This document shows, one piece after another, positions 1 to 8,452 of a DNA stretch of 64,000 nucleotides. The DNA is taken from assembly GCF_028437565.1 (NCBI RefSeq), contig NZ_JAMRYR010000003.1, forward strand, positions 310,001 to 374,000, in the 5' to 3' direction. The DNA is from Actinomyces sp. B33 (GTDB taxonomy: Bacteria > Actinomycetota > Actinomycetes > Actinomycetales > Actinomycetaceae). Position 1 is the stretch's first letter; every line of letters begins with the position of its first letter. Position numbers and translations under genes: made by a program. The notes beneath the pieces were generated by a model that had not been told where the DNA came from, ran no database searches, and saw only the letters and a list, made by a program, of their open reading frames with translations.

Positions 1-232
1 CCGTGCTGACGACCCGGATGGAGGACGGGTGCGGAGCGATCATGGCGCATGCGGCTGCGAGAGGGGCGGTTAGCAGGGCCGCGGCGAGGCCTGCGAGTCG
101 CCGGCTCTTCCCGCGCGGGGATCGTGAAGGCTGCGGTATGGTCGTCCCCTCCCGGCCGGGTGGTCGCCCTATACGGCGCGCACGTGAGTGTTCCTTCGCT
201 GATGAACGGCCACCGCTTGTGATGAAGGTCAT
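1..232 (-). CDS. N-terminus of a probable exported lipoprotein (partial)
   Basis: The minus strand stays open from ATG at 232 to the window edge (77 codons). After about 44 mostly basic and polar residues comes SRRLAG, an Ala/Leu-rich hydrophobic stretch, and PLAAAC at residues 57-62, which reads as a signal peptide with a weak lipobox. The twin arginines leave Tat export possible. The function cannot be seen because the mature domain lies outside the window. No convincing ribosome-binding site precedes the ATG, so the true start may differ. The signal-peptide pattern is the main evidence that this frame is real. Confidence 0.4.
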   Translation of the reverse strand, partial: MTFITSGGRSSAKEHSRARRIGRPPGREGTTIPQPSRSPRGKSRRLAGLAAALLTAPLAAACAMIAPHPSSIRVVST

Positions 233-482
233 GATACCTGTGCGGGGGAGGCGGATCCACGGGGCTCTGGCCAATGCGGAGGAAACGTCTGCGGAAGGAG
301 GAGCCGCGCGCTCCTCGTACGGGCAGCAGCCCATCCCCGAGGCGGCTCGGGAGACTGGGCTCAGGCGGGAGCGCAGGCGATGGGAGGGCCGTTCGCCGGG
401 TGCCTCGGCGGTCCTGTCGGGGGCGAGGGGCTCGGGAGGATCGGGGGAGAGGGCCTGAGACGCAGACGCCCGCGGGGGCGGC
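233..482. other. Intergenic region between divergent genes
   Basis: About 250 bp separate the left-edge gene from uvrB. I see no convincing gene here. Open frames in it have no recognisable domain and overlap one another. It presumably carries the promoters of both neighbours, but only the uvrB -10 element can be placed. Confidence 0.5.
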
Positions 483-497
483 TACCGTAGGAGGGTG
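483..497 (+). promoter_or_regulatory. Leaderless promoter of uvrB
   Basis: A TACCGT -10 element (483-488) lies exactly 6 nt before the GTG start at 495. The AGGAGG at 489-494 directly abuts the GTG, which is too close for a normal Shine-Dalgarno. Transcription starting at or next to the GTG fits best. Confidence 0.55.
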
Positions 498-2567
498 AGC
501 GAACGTCCCGTCCTGCGCCAGGAGAACCCCTTCGAGGTGATCTCCGAGTACACGCCCTCCGGCGACCAGCCGAAAGCCATTCGCGAGCTCGCCGAGCGCA
601 TCCGCGACGGGGAGCAGGACGTCGTCCTCATGGGCGCGACGGGCACCGGCAAGTCCGCGACGACCGCGTGGCTCATCGAGGAGCTTCAACGCCCGGCCCT
701 CGTCATCGAGCCGAACAAGACCCTCGCCGCCCAGCTCGCCGCCGAATTCCGCCAGCTCCTGCCCAACAACGCCGTCGAGTACTTCGTCTCCTACTACGAC
801 TACTACCAGCCCGAGGCCTACATCCCCCAGACGGATACCTTCATCGAGAAGGACTCGTCGATCAACGACGAGGTCGAGCGCTTGCGCCACAGCGCGACGA
901 ACAACCTCCTGACGCGCCGCGACACCGTGGTCGTCGCCTCCGTGTCGTGCATCTACGGCCTGGGCACGCCAGAGGAGTACGTCGCCCGGATGGTCGAGCT
1001 CTCCCGCGGCCAGCGCATCGACCGCGACGACCTCCTGCGCGCCTTCGTCGCGATGCAGTACGTCCGCAACGACATGGCGTTCACCCGTGGGACCTTCCGC
1101 GTGCGCGGCGACACCATCGAGATCATCCCCGTCTACGAGGAGCTGGCGATCCGCATCGAGATGTTCGGCGATGAGATCGACGCCCTGGCGGTCCTCCACC
1201 CGCTGACCGGCGACGTCATCGACGAGGTCGACCACACCTACCTCTTCCCGGCCAGCCACTACGTCGCCGGGCGCGAGCGCATGACCCGCGCCCTGGCCTC
1301 GATCGAGGAGGAGCTCGACGAGAGGGTCTCCTGGTTCGAGTCCCAGGGGAAGCTCCTGGAGGCCCAGCGCCTGCGGATGCGCACGACCTTCGACCTGGAG
1401 ATGCTCCGCGAGATCGGCTCGTGCGCCGGCGTCGAGAACTACTCGCGCCACATCGACGGGCGCGGGCCCGGGACGCCCCCGCACACCCTCCTCGATTACT
1501 TCGCCGACGACTTCCTCCTGATCATCGACGAGTCACACGTCACCGTCCCCCAGATCGGCGCGATGTTCGAGGGCGACATGTCGCGCAAGCGCACCCTCGT
1601 CGACCACGGGTTCCGGCTGCCGTCGGCGATGGACAACCGGCCGTTGACCTGGGACGAGTTCACCGAGCGCATCGGGCAGACCGTCTACCTGTCCGCCACG
1701 CCCGGCCCCTACGAACTCGACCGATGCGACGGCGTCGTCGAGCAGATCATCCGCCCGACCGGCCTCGTCGATCCGCTGGTCATCGTCAAGCCCACCCACG
1801 GGCAGATTGACGACCTCCTCGAGCAGGTTCGCGTGCGCGTCGAGAGGGATGAGCGCGTGCTCGTGACGACCCTGACGAAGAAGATGGCCGAGGACCTGAC
1901 CACCTACCTCGCCGAACGGGGCATCCGCGTCGAATACCTCCACTCCGACGTCGACACCCTGCGGCGCGTCGAACTCCTGCGGGAGCTGCGCACGGGGGCC
2001 TTCGACGTCCTCGTCGGCATCAACCTCCTGCGCGAAGGACTCGACCTGCCGGAGGTCTCCCTCGTGTCGATCCTCGACGCCGACAAGGAGGGGTTCCTGC
2101 GCTCGACCCGCTCCCTCATCCAGACGATCGGCCGCGCCGCCCGCAACGTGTCCGGCGAAGTCCACATGTACGCCGACGCCGTCACCGACTCGATGCAGGC
2201 CGCGATCTCGGAGACGATGCGCCGCCGCGAGATCCAGATCGCCTACAACCGCGACCACGGGATCGATCCGCAGCCGCTGCGCAAGAAGATCTCCGACGTC
2301 ACCGAGATGCTCGCCCGCGAGCAGGTGGACACGCAGACGCTCCTCGAGGGCGGCTACCGCAAGGAGACTCCCGCCTCCCAACGGGCCCGCAGCGGATCGG
2401 GCTCGCCGGGAGCGCGGGCCGAGGCCGACCTCGCCGCCCTCATCGAGGAGCTCTCCTCGCAGATGATGACCGCCGCCGAGCGCCTCCAGTTCGAGGTCGC
2501 CGCGCGCCTGCGCGACGAGATCGAGGACCTGAAGAAAGAACTGCGGCAGATGCAGCGCGCCCATTGA
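495..2567 (+). CDS. uvrB: Excinuclease ABC subunit B (UvrB)
   Basis: UvrB is the damage-verifying helicase of nucleotide excision repair. It is loaded by UvrA and then recruits UvrC. The 690-residue protein has the family's full length. Visible features are Walker A GATGTGKS (residues 47-54), the DNA-clamping beta-hairpin region [12 protein letters not shown], the DEXX box IIDESH, helicase motif [11 protein letters not shown], and a C-terminal UVR domain (about 650-685) that contacts UvrC. The GTG start is set by conserved N-terminal sequence and a -10 element 6 nt upstream. uvrA and uvrC are also in this window at separate loci. Confidence 0.98.
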   Translation: MSERPVLRQENPFEVISEYTPSGDQPKAIRELAERIRDGEQDVVLMGATGTGKSATTAWLIEELQRPALVIEPNKTLAAQLAAEFRQLLPNNAVEYFVSYYDYYQPEAYIPQTDTFIEKDSSINDEVERLRHSATNNLLTRRDTVVVASVSCIYGLGTPEEYVARMVELSRGQRIDRDDLLRAFVAMQYVRNDMAFTRGTFRVRGDTIEIIPVYEELAIRIEMFGDEIDALAVLHPLTGDVIDEVDHTYLFPASHYVAGRERMTRALASIEEELDERVSWFESQGKLLEAQRLRMRTTFDLEMLREIGSCAGVENYSRHIDGRGPGTPPHTLLDYFADDFLLIIDESHVTVPQIGAMFEGDMSRKRTLVDHGFRLPSAMDNRPLTWDEFTERIGQTVYLSATPGPYELDRCDGVVEQIIRPTGLVDPLVIVKPTHGQIDDLLEQVRVRVERDERVLVTTLTKKMAEDLTTYLAERGIRVEYLHSDVDTLRRVELLRELRTGAFDVLVGINLLREGLDLPEVSLVSILDADKEGFLRSTRSLIQTIGRAARNVSGEVHMYADAVTDSMQAAISETMRRREIQIAYNRDHGIDPQPLRKKISDVTEMLAREQVDTQTLLEGGYRKETPASQRARSGSGSPGARAEADLAALIEELSSQMMTAAERLQFEVAARLRDEIEDLKKELRQMQRAH

Positions 2568-2577
2568 CGCGTCGAGC

Positions 2578-2616
2578 GCCCGCCTCCCCTCGGCGCGGTC
2601 GAGGAGGAGGGCGGGC
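2578..2616 (+). terminator. Probable terminator after uvrB
   Basis: An inverted repeat, GCCCGCCTCC at 2578-2587 against GGAGGGCGGGC at 2606-2616 with one bulge, starts 11 nt after the uvrB stop. No T-tract follows. Confidence 0.4.
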
Positions 2617-2677
2617 TGAGGGACGAACACCACAGCGCCGGGGCCGGCCCGCGCGGCGACCCGGGGCCTCCACCCGA

Positions 2678-2683
2678 TAGACT
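2678..2683 (+). promoter_or_regulatory. -10 element of the terC leader
   Basis: TAGACT lies about 20 nt before the riboswitch aptamer. Transcription would start near 2690 and give a 5' leader of about 180 nt. No clear -35 element is visible. Confidence 0.5.
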
Positions 2684-2692
2684 ACAAGGGTC

Positions 2693-2860
2693 CAGTCGGA
2701 GGGGAGTACTCCCACCAACGGCGGCGTCGTCATCACGGCGGAGGGTCTCGACCAGCCTCCGGCGCCGCAGGCCATGAGCGCGACGACCGGCGGCCGGAAG
2801 GCCCGGTCCGGCTCACGGCGGGAGGAGACCTCCGGTACCCCGAGCACCCGTACCGGAGGA
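2693..2860 (+). promoter_or_regulatory. yybP-ykoY family (Mn2+) riboswitch with translational expression platform
   Basis: The leader carries hallmarks of the yybP-ykoY aptamer: GGGGAGTA at 2701-2708, an internal GTCGTCATCACGG segment, and a closing GGAGGAGACCTCCGG at 2821-2835. P1 can form from CGGAGG (2697-2702) with CCTCCG (2829-2834). The same 3' strand, CCTCCGGTAC (2829-2838), is perfectly complementary to GTACCGGAGG (2850-2859), which contains the terC Shine-Dalgarno. The two pairings exclude each other. Ligand-stabilised P1 should therefore free the ribosome-binding site and switch translation on. The family senses Mn2+ and often precedes TerC and P-type ATPase exporters, exactly the genes found here. 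The family assignment is by eye. Confidence 0.8.
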
Positions 2861-2867
2861 ACAGCCC

Positions 2868-3923
2868 GTGGATGTCCACGCCCTCGGATGGATCGCGCTT
2901 GCCGCCATCATCCTGACGATGATCACCATCGACATCGTCGGCCACGTCAAAACCCCGCACGAACCGACGATAAAGGAAGCGGCCTGGTGGTCCATCGCCT
3001 ACATCGCGATGGCCGTCGTCTTCGGCCTCATCGTCTGGTGGATCTGGGGAGGCCACTACGGCCAGCAGTACTTCGCCGGCTACATCACCGAGAAGGCCCT
3101 GTCGATCGACAACCTCTTCGTGTTCGTCATCATGATCGCCGCCTTCCGGGTCCCCCGGAAGTACCAGCAGGAGGTCCTCCTCGCCGGCATCGTCATCGCC
3201 CTCGTCCTGCGCCTCGTCTTCATCCTCGCCGGAGCGGCCCTCATCGAGAACTTCTCCTGGATCTTCTACCTCTTCGGCGGTTGGCTCCTGTGGACCGCGA
3301 TCTCGCAGGCCCGAGAAGGCATCGAGACGCCCGACGAACACGACGCCGAGGAGTACCGGCCCTCCGGTTTCGTCAAGCTCGTCGCCCGCATCATCCCCAT
3401 GACCGACGGCTTCATCGGCGGCAAGGTCCTCCACCGCCACGGCGGCAAGACCTACATCACCCCGATGCTCCTGTGCATCATCGCCATCGGGACCGCGGAC
3501 GTCATGTTCGCCGTCGATTCGATCCCCGCGATCTACTCGCTGACCTCCGAGCCCTACCTCGTCTTCGCCGCCAACGCCTTCTCCCTCCTGGGCCTGCGCC
3601 AGCTCTACTTCCTCATCGACGGCCTCCTCGACCGCCTGATCTACCTCCACTACGGGCTCGCCGCGATCCTCGGGTTCATCGGCTTCAAACTCATCAACCA
3701 CGCGCTGCACACCAACGAACTGCCCTTCATCAACGGCGGGCACCCGTGGGAGCTCATCCCCGAGCCGACGATCAGCGCCTCCTTGGGATTCATCGTCGTG
3801 ACGATCCTCATCACGGTCATCGCCTCGGTCCTCGCATCCCGTAGGATGGCGCGGGACGGCGCCAACGGCGCCCACGACGACTCCCTCGACGCACCGCGAG
3901 ACGAGATCAGCGACCCCGCCTGA
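2868..3923 (+). CDS. TerC-family integral membrane protein, probable Mn2+ exporter
   Basis: This 351-residue polytopic protein has conserved TerC motifs: SIDNLFVFVIMIAAF in an early helix and DVMFAVDSIPAI in a later one, whose acidic residues are typical of the metal-binding core. TerC/Alx proteins export Mn2+ or help metalate secreted proteins. The GTG at 2868 has a good ribosome-binding site, GGAGGA, 7 nt upstream. That site lies inside the riboswitch switch helix, so translation should respond to metal. A P-type ATPase follows 31 bp downstream and is probably co-transcribed. The fold is certain; Mn2+ as substrate is inferred from the riboswitch. Confidence 0.9.
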   Translation: MDVHALGWIALAAIILTMITIDIVGHVKTPHEPTIKEAAWWSIAYIAMAVVFGLIVWWIWGGHYGQQYFAGYITEKALSIDNLFVFVIMIAAFRVPRKYQQEVLLAGIVIALVLRLVFILAGAALIENFSWIFYLFGGWLLWTAISQAREGIETPDEHDAEEYRPSGFVKLVARIIPMTDGFIGGKVLHRHGGKTYITPMLLCIIAIGTADVMFAVDSIPAIYSLTSEPYLVFAANAFSLLGLRQLYFLIDGLLDRLIYLHYGLAAILGFIGFKLINHALHTNELPFINGGHPWELIPEPTISASLGFIVVTILITVIASVLASRRMARDGANGAHDDSLDAPRDEISDPA

Positions 3924-3954
3924 ACCCGATCACGCCCGTTGAGGAAGGACGAGA

Positions 3955-6372
3955 ATGACGACTCTCGCCGCCCACCCGCTCGGTCTGACCGCCGACGAAG
4001 TCGCCCAGCGCGTCGCCCTCGGACAGACCAACGCCGTCGAGCAGCGCTCCTCGCGCTCCCTCGGGTCGATCATCCGCGAGAACGTCCTCACCCTGTTCAA
4101 CGCGATCCTCATCGGCGCGATGGTCCTCGTCCTCGTCTTCGGCCACTGGCAGGACGCCGTCTTCGGCGGCGTGATGATCATCAACGCGATCGTCGGGATC
4201 GTCGCCGAATGGCGCGCGAAGAGAACGCTCGACGCCCTCGCGATCGTCGACGCGCCCCACGCCGAGGCTCGCCGCGACGGCCAGCGCGTGCGGATCGGGG
4301 TCGACGAGGTCGTCCTCGACGACGTCCTCGACCTGCGGCTCGGCGACCAGATCTGCGTCGACGGCGACGTCCTCGACTCCACGGGCCTGGAGGTCGACGA
4401 ATCGCTCCTCACCGGCGAATCCCGGCCGGTGCGCAAGAACCCCGGCGACCGGGTGCTCGCCGGCACCTCCGTCGTCGCCGGATCGGGCGTCATGCGGGCC
4501 ACCGCCGTCGGGCAGGACGTCTACGCCCAGGGGATCTCCCGCGCCGCCCGGGTCTTCCAACGGACCCGCTCAGAGATCCACGTGTCCATCAACAAGGTCC
4601 TGCGCGTCGTCCTCGCCCTCCTGATCCCCACGATCGCCCTCACCATCTGGTCCCAGACCCGTCTGGCCGCCGACGACGCCACATGGCAGCACGCGATCGT
4701 CCTGGCCGTCGCCTCCGTCGTCGGCATGATCCCCCAGGGGCTGATCCTCCTGACCTCGATGAACTTCGCCCTCGGATCGGCGACACTGGCCCGACGCGGC
4801 GTCCTCGTCCAGGAGCTGCCCGCCGTCGAGGTCCTCGCGCGCGTCGACGCGCTGTGCGTCGACAAGACCGGGACGCTGACCACCGGCGGCATCCGCGTCC
4901 GCCGGATCATCCCCCTCGACGGGGCCGGGCCCTCCGCCGTCGACCGGGCCCTCGCCGCCCTGACCGCCGACCGGGCCAACGCCACGGCGGACGCCATCGC
5001 CTCCGCCCTCGCCGACGAGGACGCGCCCGCCCGAGCGACGGCCCCCGAATGGTCGATCCCCTTCTCCTCGGCGCGCAAATGGGCCGCGTGCGGGGACGCC
5101 GCGAACGCCTGGATCCTCGGCGCCCCCGAGATCGTCCTCGACGCATCCACCCCCCCGGGGGGCCAGGCACTGGCACGCGCCCAGGAGGAGGCATCCTCCG
5201 GCGCGCGCGTCGTCGCCCTCGCCCACACACCCCACGCCCCACACGAGGACCGGCCCATCACGGGGACCCGGCCCATGGCCCTCGTCGTCCTCGAGGAGGA
5301 CCTGCGCGACGACGCCGCCCAGACCGTCGACTACTTCCGCCGACAGGGCGTGCGCGTGCGCGTGATCTCCGGCGACAACCCGGCGACCGTCGGCGCCCTC
5401 GCCGCGCAGGTCGGTCTTCACGGACCCGACGGCGCCGCCCCCGCCGTGTGCGACGCCCGCCTGCTGCCCGACGACCTCCTCTCCGACGAGTTCCAGGCCG
5501 CCGTCCTCGCCCACGACGTCTTCGGGCGCGTCACCCCCGAGCAGAAGCGGGCGATGGTCCAAGCGCTCCAAGCCGCAGGCCACTGCGTCGCGATGACCGG
5601 CGACGGCGTCAACGACGCCCTCGCCCTCAAGGACGCCGACCTGGGCATCGCCATGGGCAACGGGGCCCCGGCCACGAAGGCCCTCGCCCAGGTCGTCCTC
5701 GTCGACTCGAAGTTCTCCGTCCTGCCCGGCGTCCTCGCCGAAGGCCGCAGGATCATCGCGAACATGGAGCGCGTCTCCGCCCTCTTCCTCGCCAAGACGA
5801 CGTACGCGGCGATCATGGTCCTCGTCTGCGCCGGCGCCGGATGGGCCTACCCGTTCCTGCCCCGCCACTTCACCTACGTCGACGTCCTGACGATCGGCAT
5901 CCCCGGGTTCTTCATCGCGATGGCGCCCAACGCCCGCCGCTACGTCCCCGGATTCCTCCGGCGCACGCTATCGCTGGCGATGCCCGCCGGAACGGCCCTC
6001 GCGGCCGCCTGCCTGACGGCCTACGCGCTCGTCGGCATCGGGAGCACCCCCGGGCGCACCGCGGCCGTCCTCGCCCTGACCGCCGGGGCCCTGTGGCTCC
6101 TGTCGATCACCGCGCGCCCCCTCGTCGGCTGGCGCATCGGCCTCATCGCCGTCATGGCGTCCGGCGCGGTCCTCGGCGTCTTCGTCCCCGTGATCCGCGA
6201 GTTCTTCGCCCTCGCGTGGCCGGCCCCGGAGCAGTGGCCGCTGATCGTCGGCATCGGCGCGTCCGCCTGCCTCCTCATCGAGGGGGCCCATCGCGGCCTC
6301 CACCTGCGCGGCCTGCGCGCCGCCGAAGCGATGGCCGCGACCGGCCCGGAGGAGGGCGGGCCGCGGCCGTAA
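3955..6372 (+). CDS. P-type cation-transporting ATPase (CtpE-like)
   Basis: This 805-residue HAD-type P-type ATPase has the actuator motif TGES (T153), the phosphorylation motif DKTGTLT (D303) and the hinge motif TGDGVND (T548). The membrane motif before the P-domain reads GMIPQGL rather than the CPC of heavy-metal P1B pumps. That resembles mycobacterial CtpE-like Ca2+/Mn2+-type pumps. Position behind a Mn2+ riboswitch and TerC suggests Mn2+ or Ca2+ efflux. The ribosome-binding site GAGGAAGGACGAG precedes the ATG. The last nine residues, GPEEGGPRP, are encoded by the left copy of a 42-bp repeat that recurs at 14040. Confidence 0.93.
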   Translation: MTTLAAHPLGLTADEVAQRVALGQTNAVEQRSSRSLGSIIRENVLTLFNAILIGAMVLVLVFGHWQDAVFGGVMIINAIVGIVAEWRAKRTLDALAIVDAPHAEARRDGQRVRIGVDEVVLDDVLDLRLGDQICVDGDVLDSTGLEVDESLLTGESRPVRKNPGDRVLAGTSVVAGSGVMRATAVGQDVYAQGISRAARVFQRTRSEIHVSINKVLRVVLALLIPTIALTIWSQTRLAADDATWQHAIVLAVASVVGMIPQGLILLTSMNFALGSATLARRGVLVQELPAVEVLARVDALCVDKTGTLTTGGIRVRRIIPLDGAGPSAVDRALAALTADRANATADAIASALADEDAPARATAPEWSIPFSSARKWAACGDAANAWILGAPEIVLDASTPPGGQALARAQEEASSGARVVALAHTPHAPHEDRPITGTRPMALVVLEEDLRDDAAQTVDYFRRQGVRVRVISGDNPATVGALAAQVGLHGPDGAAPAVCDARLLPDDLLSDEFQAAVLAHDVFGRVTPEQKRAMVQALQAAGHCVAMTGDGVNDALALKDADLGIAMGNGAPATKALAQVVLVDSKFSVLPGVLAEGRRIIANMERVSALFLAKTTYAAIMVLVCAGAGWAYPFLPRHFTYVDVLTIGIPGFFIAMAPNARRYVPGFLRRTLSLAMPAGTALAAACLTAYALVGIGSTPGRTAAVLALTAGALWLLSITARPLVGWRIGLIAVMASGAVLGVFVPVIREFFALAWPAPEQWPLIVGIGASACLLIEGAHRGLHLRGLRAAEAMAATGPEEGGPRP

Positions 6373-6382
6373 GAGGGCGGGG
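6341..6382 (+). repeat. 42-bp direct repeat, left copy
   Basis: This copy covers the last codons, the TAA stop and 10 bp beyond the P-type ATPase gene. It matches 14040-14081 at 41 of 42 positions; the one difference turns TAA here into TGA there. It contains a small inverted repeat, GGCCCG/CGGGCC. The two copies bound the maltodextrin gene cluster. Confidence 0.9.
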
Positions 6383-6431
6383 CGATACGCCGGAAATGCA
6401 CTGGCACACCGTCCCGTTGCGCTGGTGCTTC

Positions 6432-8303
6432 TCAGGGGAACGATGGATAGATGTCGATGACGGAGCCCGCTTCGGCAACGGTGTTATCACCGCTTTGCCA
6501 GGTGGAGTCGTTGACGAGTGCTTTGAGATTGATGGGGGTTCCCGCCGGGATCCTTTCGGTCTCATAAACCCACACATCGCCTTCGGTCCAGCGCGCCGCC
6601 CGGCCCGAAGACCAGGTGAAGGGGTACGCATCGCCGCGGATCGCAATGGCGTTGCCGTAGCCAACATTGGCATGGACGCGCACGGTGGTCACAGTATCGT
6701 GGCTCGGCGAGTATGCGTCGATTGTTCCGATGGGCGAATAGATCGCCGTGTCATGCCCGTCGACGGTCACCGTGATCTGGCGTCCGGTGGCGCCACCTTT
6801 TTCGATCGTCGCCTTTTGATCGGTGTTCATGGCGTTGACCAGGACTGTTCCGACGGGTAGGGAACTCTCCGATCGGATGGGGATCGTCCTCGTTTGAGGA
6901 TTCCAGGAATTGGTCGATACGATGACTGCCTCATCGCCGCTGGCGTCATCCCTGCGGGAGAAGGAGTAGACGGTGGGATCGCTCCACATCTCTCGTTGCG
7001 TTCCGGTCTTGAGCGCGGGCACGGAGTCGCGCACGCTCGTCACACGTTGGATATGGCGATAGATGGTGGCGTCGGTGTCGAAGGACGGCATGTCCTTGCG
7101 GTTGTCCTTATTCGCGATCGGCACCTCGTTGCCGTTACCGTTGCCGTCGTCTGCTTGTTCGGTCCCGTAGTAGATCACTGGGACGCCGCGCGAGGAGAGC
7201 AGGAACGTCAGGGCGGAGCGCAGCCGTTGATAGTCGTCATTCGCCCACGTCAGGAAGCGCGCGCGATCATGGTTGTCGATGAATGTTTCGAGGCGATTGG
7301 CGTTGACGTACGCGGAGTCCTGATCGAAGAGGGTCTTCAAGGCGCGCATGTCTGTATCAGCTGAGAACACTTCTCGAACGGTGAAGAAGTAGGGGAAGTC
7401 CAGTTCGCCCCATTGATAGTTCTGATAGTCGGCGACGTAGTCGACGTCTCCAACGAAGATCTCGCCGAAGGATGGGACTCCCAGTCCCTCTTCGAATTTC
7501 TTCAGCCAGGGCTTGGGAACCGAGCGGGCGGCATCTACGCGAACGCCGTCAAAGCCCATGTCCACCCAGTCCCTATAGGTGGTTATCAGGTAGTCGGAAA
7601 CGGCGGGATTGGACTGGTCGAGATCGTCGAGGCCACCTAGATCGCAATTCTCGATTTGCTCCTGCGATTGTGTCCCGTCGAATGCGCAGTCGCCATTGTG
7701 ATGGTAGTAATTCGCATCGTTCAGTGGCGGTGCCGGCTGGTAGGCGGCTGAGGTGTACGATGTCGCTCCCGCGTCGAGATAATCGGCGGTGTGATTCGGA
7801 ACGACGTCGAGGATCATCTTCAGTCCCTTGGAATGGGCGGTGTCGATGAGTGTTTGCAACTCCGTCGCGGAGCCGAAGTGAGAGTTGGGAGTCGCGAAGT
7901 CGCGAGTGAAATAGCCGTGGTAGCTCCCTTCTTTTCCGTCCTTTGAAACGGGTTGCTGTTCGGAGACCGGGGAGAGCCAGATTGCCGTGACGCCCAAGCC
8001 TGAGATGTAGTCGAGCTTGTCGGTCAGCCCCTTCCAGTCCCCTCCGTGGTAGAAACCGAGATCCTGGGGGTCGTACTCCCCGTTGCCGGTGTCGTTGTTG
8101 GAGGAGTCGCCGTCGGCGAAGCGGTCGACGACGACTTGATAGATGACGTCGCCCTCGGCGAGCGGGCCTGGGGAGGATGCTGGAGCGGGGGAGGGGGCAG
8201 GGTCGGCCGCGGATGGCGAAGGTGATGCGGTGCTGAGCAAGGCCGATAGGGCGACGACTGCTACCGCACCGGGTAGGAAAACGCGCGGGGGTGTGGATCT
8301 CAT
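6432..8303 (-). CDS. Secreted GH13 alpha-amylase with C-terminal starch-binding-like module
   Basis: This extracellular alpha-glucan hydrolase has 623 residues. A signal peptide (about 1-33) and a Pro/Ala/Ser linker precede the GH13 barrel. Barrel motifs are DVVPNH (166-171), GVRVDAAR with nucleophile D257, acid/base E281 in FGEIF, and FIDNHD with D346. The last ~90 residues (VRVHANVGYGNAIAIRG onward) look like a beta-sandwich starch-binding module. The ATG at 8303 is chosen because AAGGAGGT lies 7 nt upstream and the signal peptide begins there. It is divergent from the transporter operon, which would import the maltodextrins it releases. Confidence 0.93.
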   Translation of the reverse strand: MRSTPPRVFLPGAVAVVALSALLSTASPSPSAADPAPSPAPASSPGPLAEGDVIYQVVVDRFADGDSSNNDTGNGEYDPQDLGFYHGGDWKGLTDKLDYISGLGVTAIWLSPVSEQQPVSKDGKEGSYHGYFTRDFATPNSHFGSATELQTLIDTAHSKGLKMILDVVPNHTADYLDAGATSYTSAAYQPAPPLNDANYYHHNGDCAFDGTQSQEQIENCDLGGLDDLDQSNPAVSDYLITTYRDWVDMGFDGVRVDAARSVPKPWLKKFEEGLGVPSFGEIFVGDVDYVADYQNYQWGELDFPYFFTVREVFSADTDMRALKTLFDQDSAYVNANRLETFIDNHDRARFLTWANDDYQRLRSALTFLLSSRGVPVIYYGTEQADDGNGNGNEVPIANKDNRKDMPSFDTDATIYRHIQRVTSVRDSVPALKTGTQREMWSDPTVYSFSRRDDASGDEAVIVSTNSWNPQTRTIPIRSESSLPVGTVLVNAMNTDQKATIEKGGATGRQITVTVDGHDTAIYSPIGTIDAYSPSHDTVTTVRVHANVGYGNAIAIRGDAYPFTWSSGRAARWTEGDVWVYETERIPAGTPINLKALVNDSTWQSGDNTVAEAGSVIDIYPSFP

Positions 8304-8336
8304 AGGGGTGACCTCCTTGTCATGAAATGGGTGACG

Positions 8337-8365
8337 TCGACAGAGGCCGACGTGATGTGTACAAT
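8337..8365 (+). promoter_or_regulatory. Promoter of the maltodextrin transporter operon
   Basis: TCGACA (8337-8342) and TACAAT (8360-8365) are separated by 17 bp, a good sigma-70-type promoter pointing into the binding-protein gene. Transcription would start near 8372. Confidence 0.65.
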
Positions 8366-8395
8366 AGTAAAACGATGCAACATGGACAAGTGTCC
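8366..8395. promoter_or_regulatory. Candidate operator region for the island LacI regulator
   Basis: Just after the -10 element lie AGTAAAACGATGCAACA, with the central CG typical of LacI-family operators, and a perfect 12-bp palindrome GGACA-AG-TGTCC at 8384-8395. Either could be the site that controls both the operon and the divergent amylase. No experimental consensus is available here. Confidence 0.35.
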
Positions 8396-8452
8396 CTGCG
8401 ACCGTCCTGATGAGGCATCGCGATACGACGACGCAACAAAGGAGTTGGCGAC

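Noticed and set aside
6373-6431. Terminator between the ATPase and amylase genes
   Set aside because: Only a 4-bp imperfect repeat is present; not enough to call.
3939-6860. 973-residue Arg/Pro-rich open frame over the P-type ATPase
   Set aside because: Composition is typical of a GC-rich shadow frame; the ATPase frame carries every catalytic motif.
8366-8384. CcpA-type cre site
   Set aside because: Alignment to the cre consensus leaves several key positions unmatched, and CcpA is a Firmicutes regulator.
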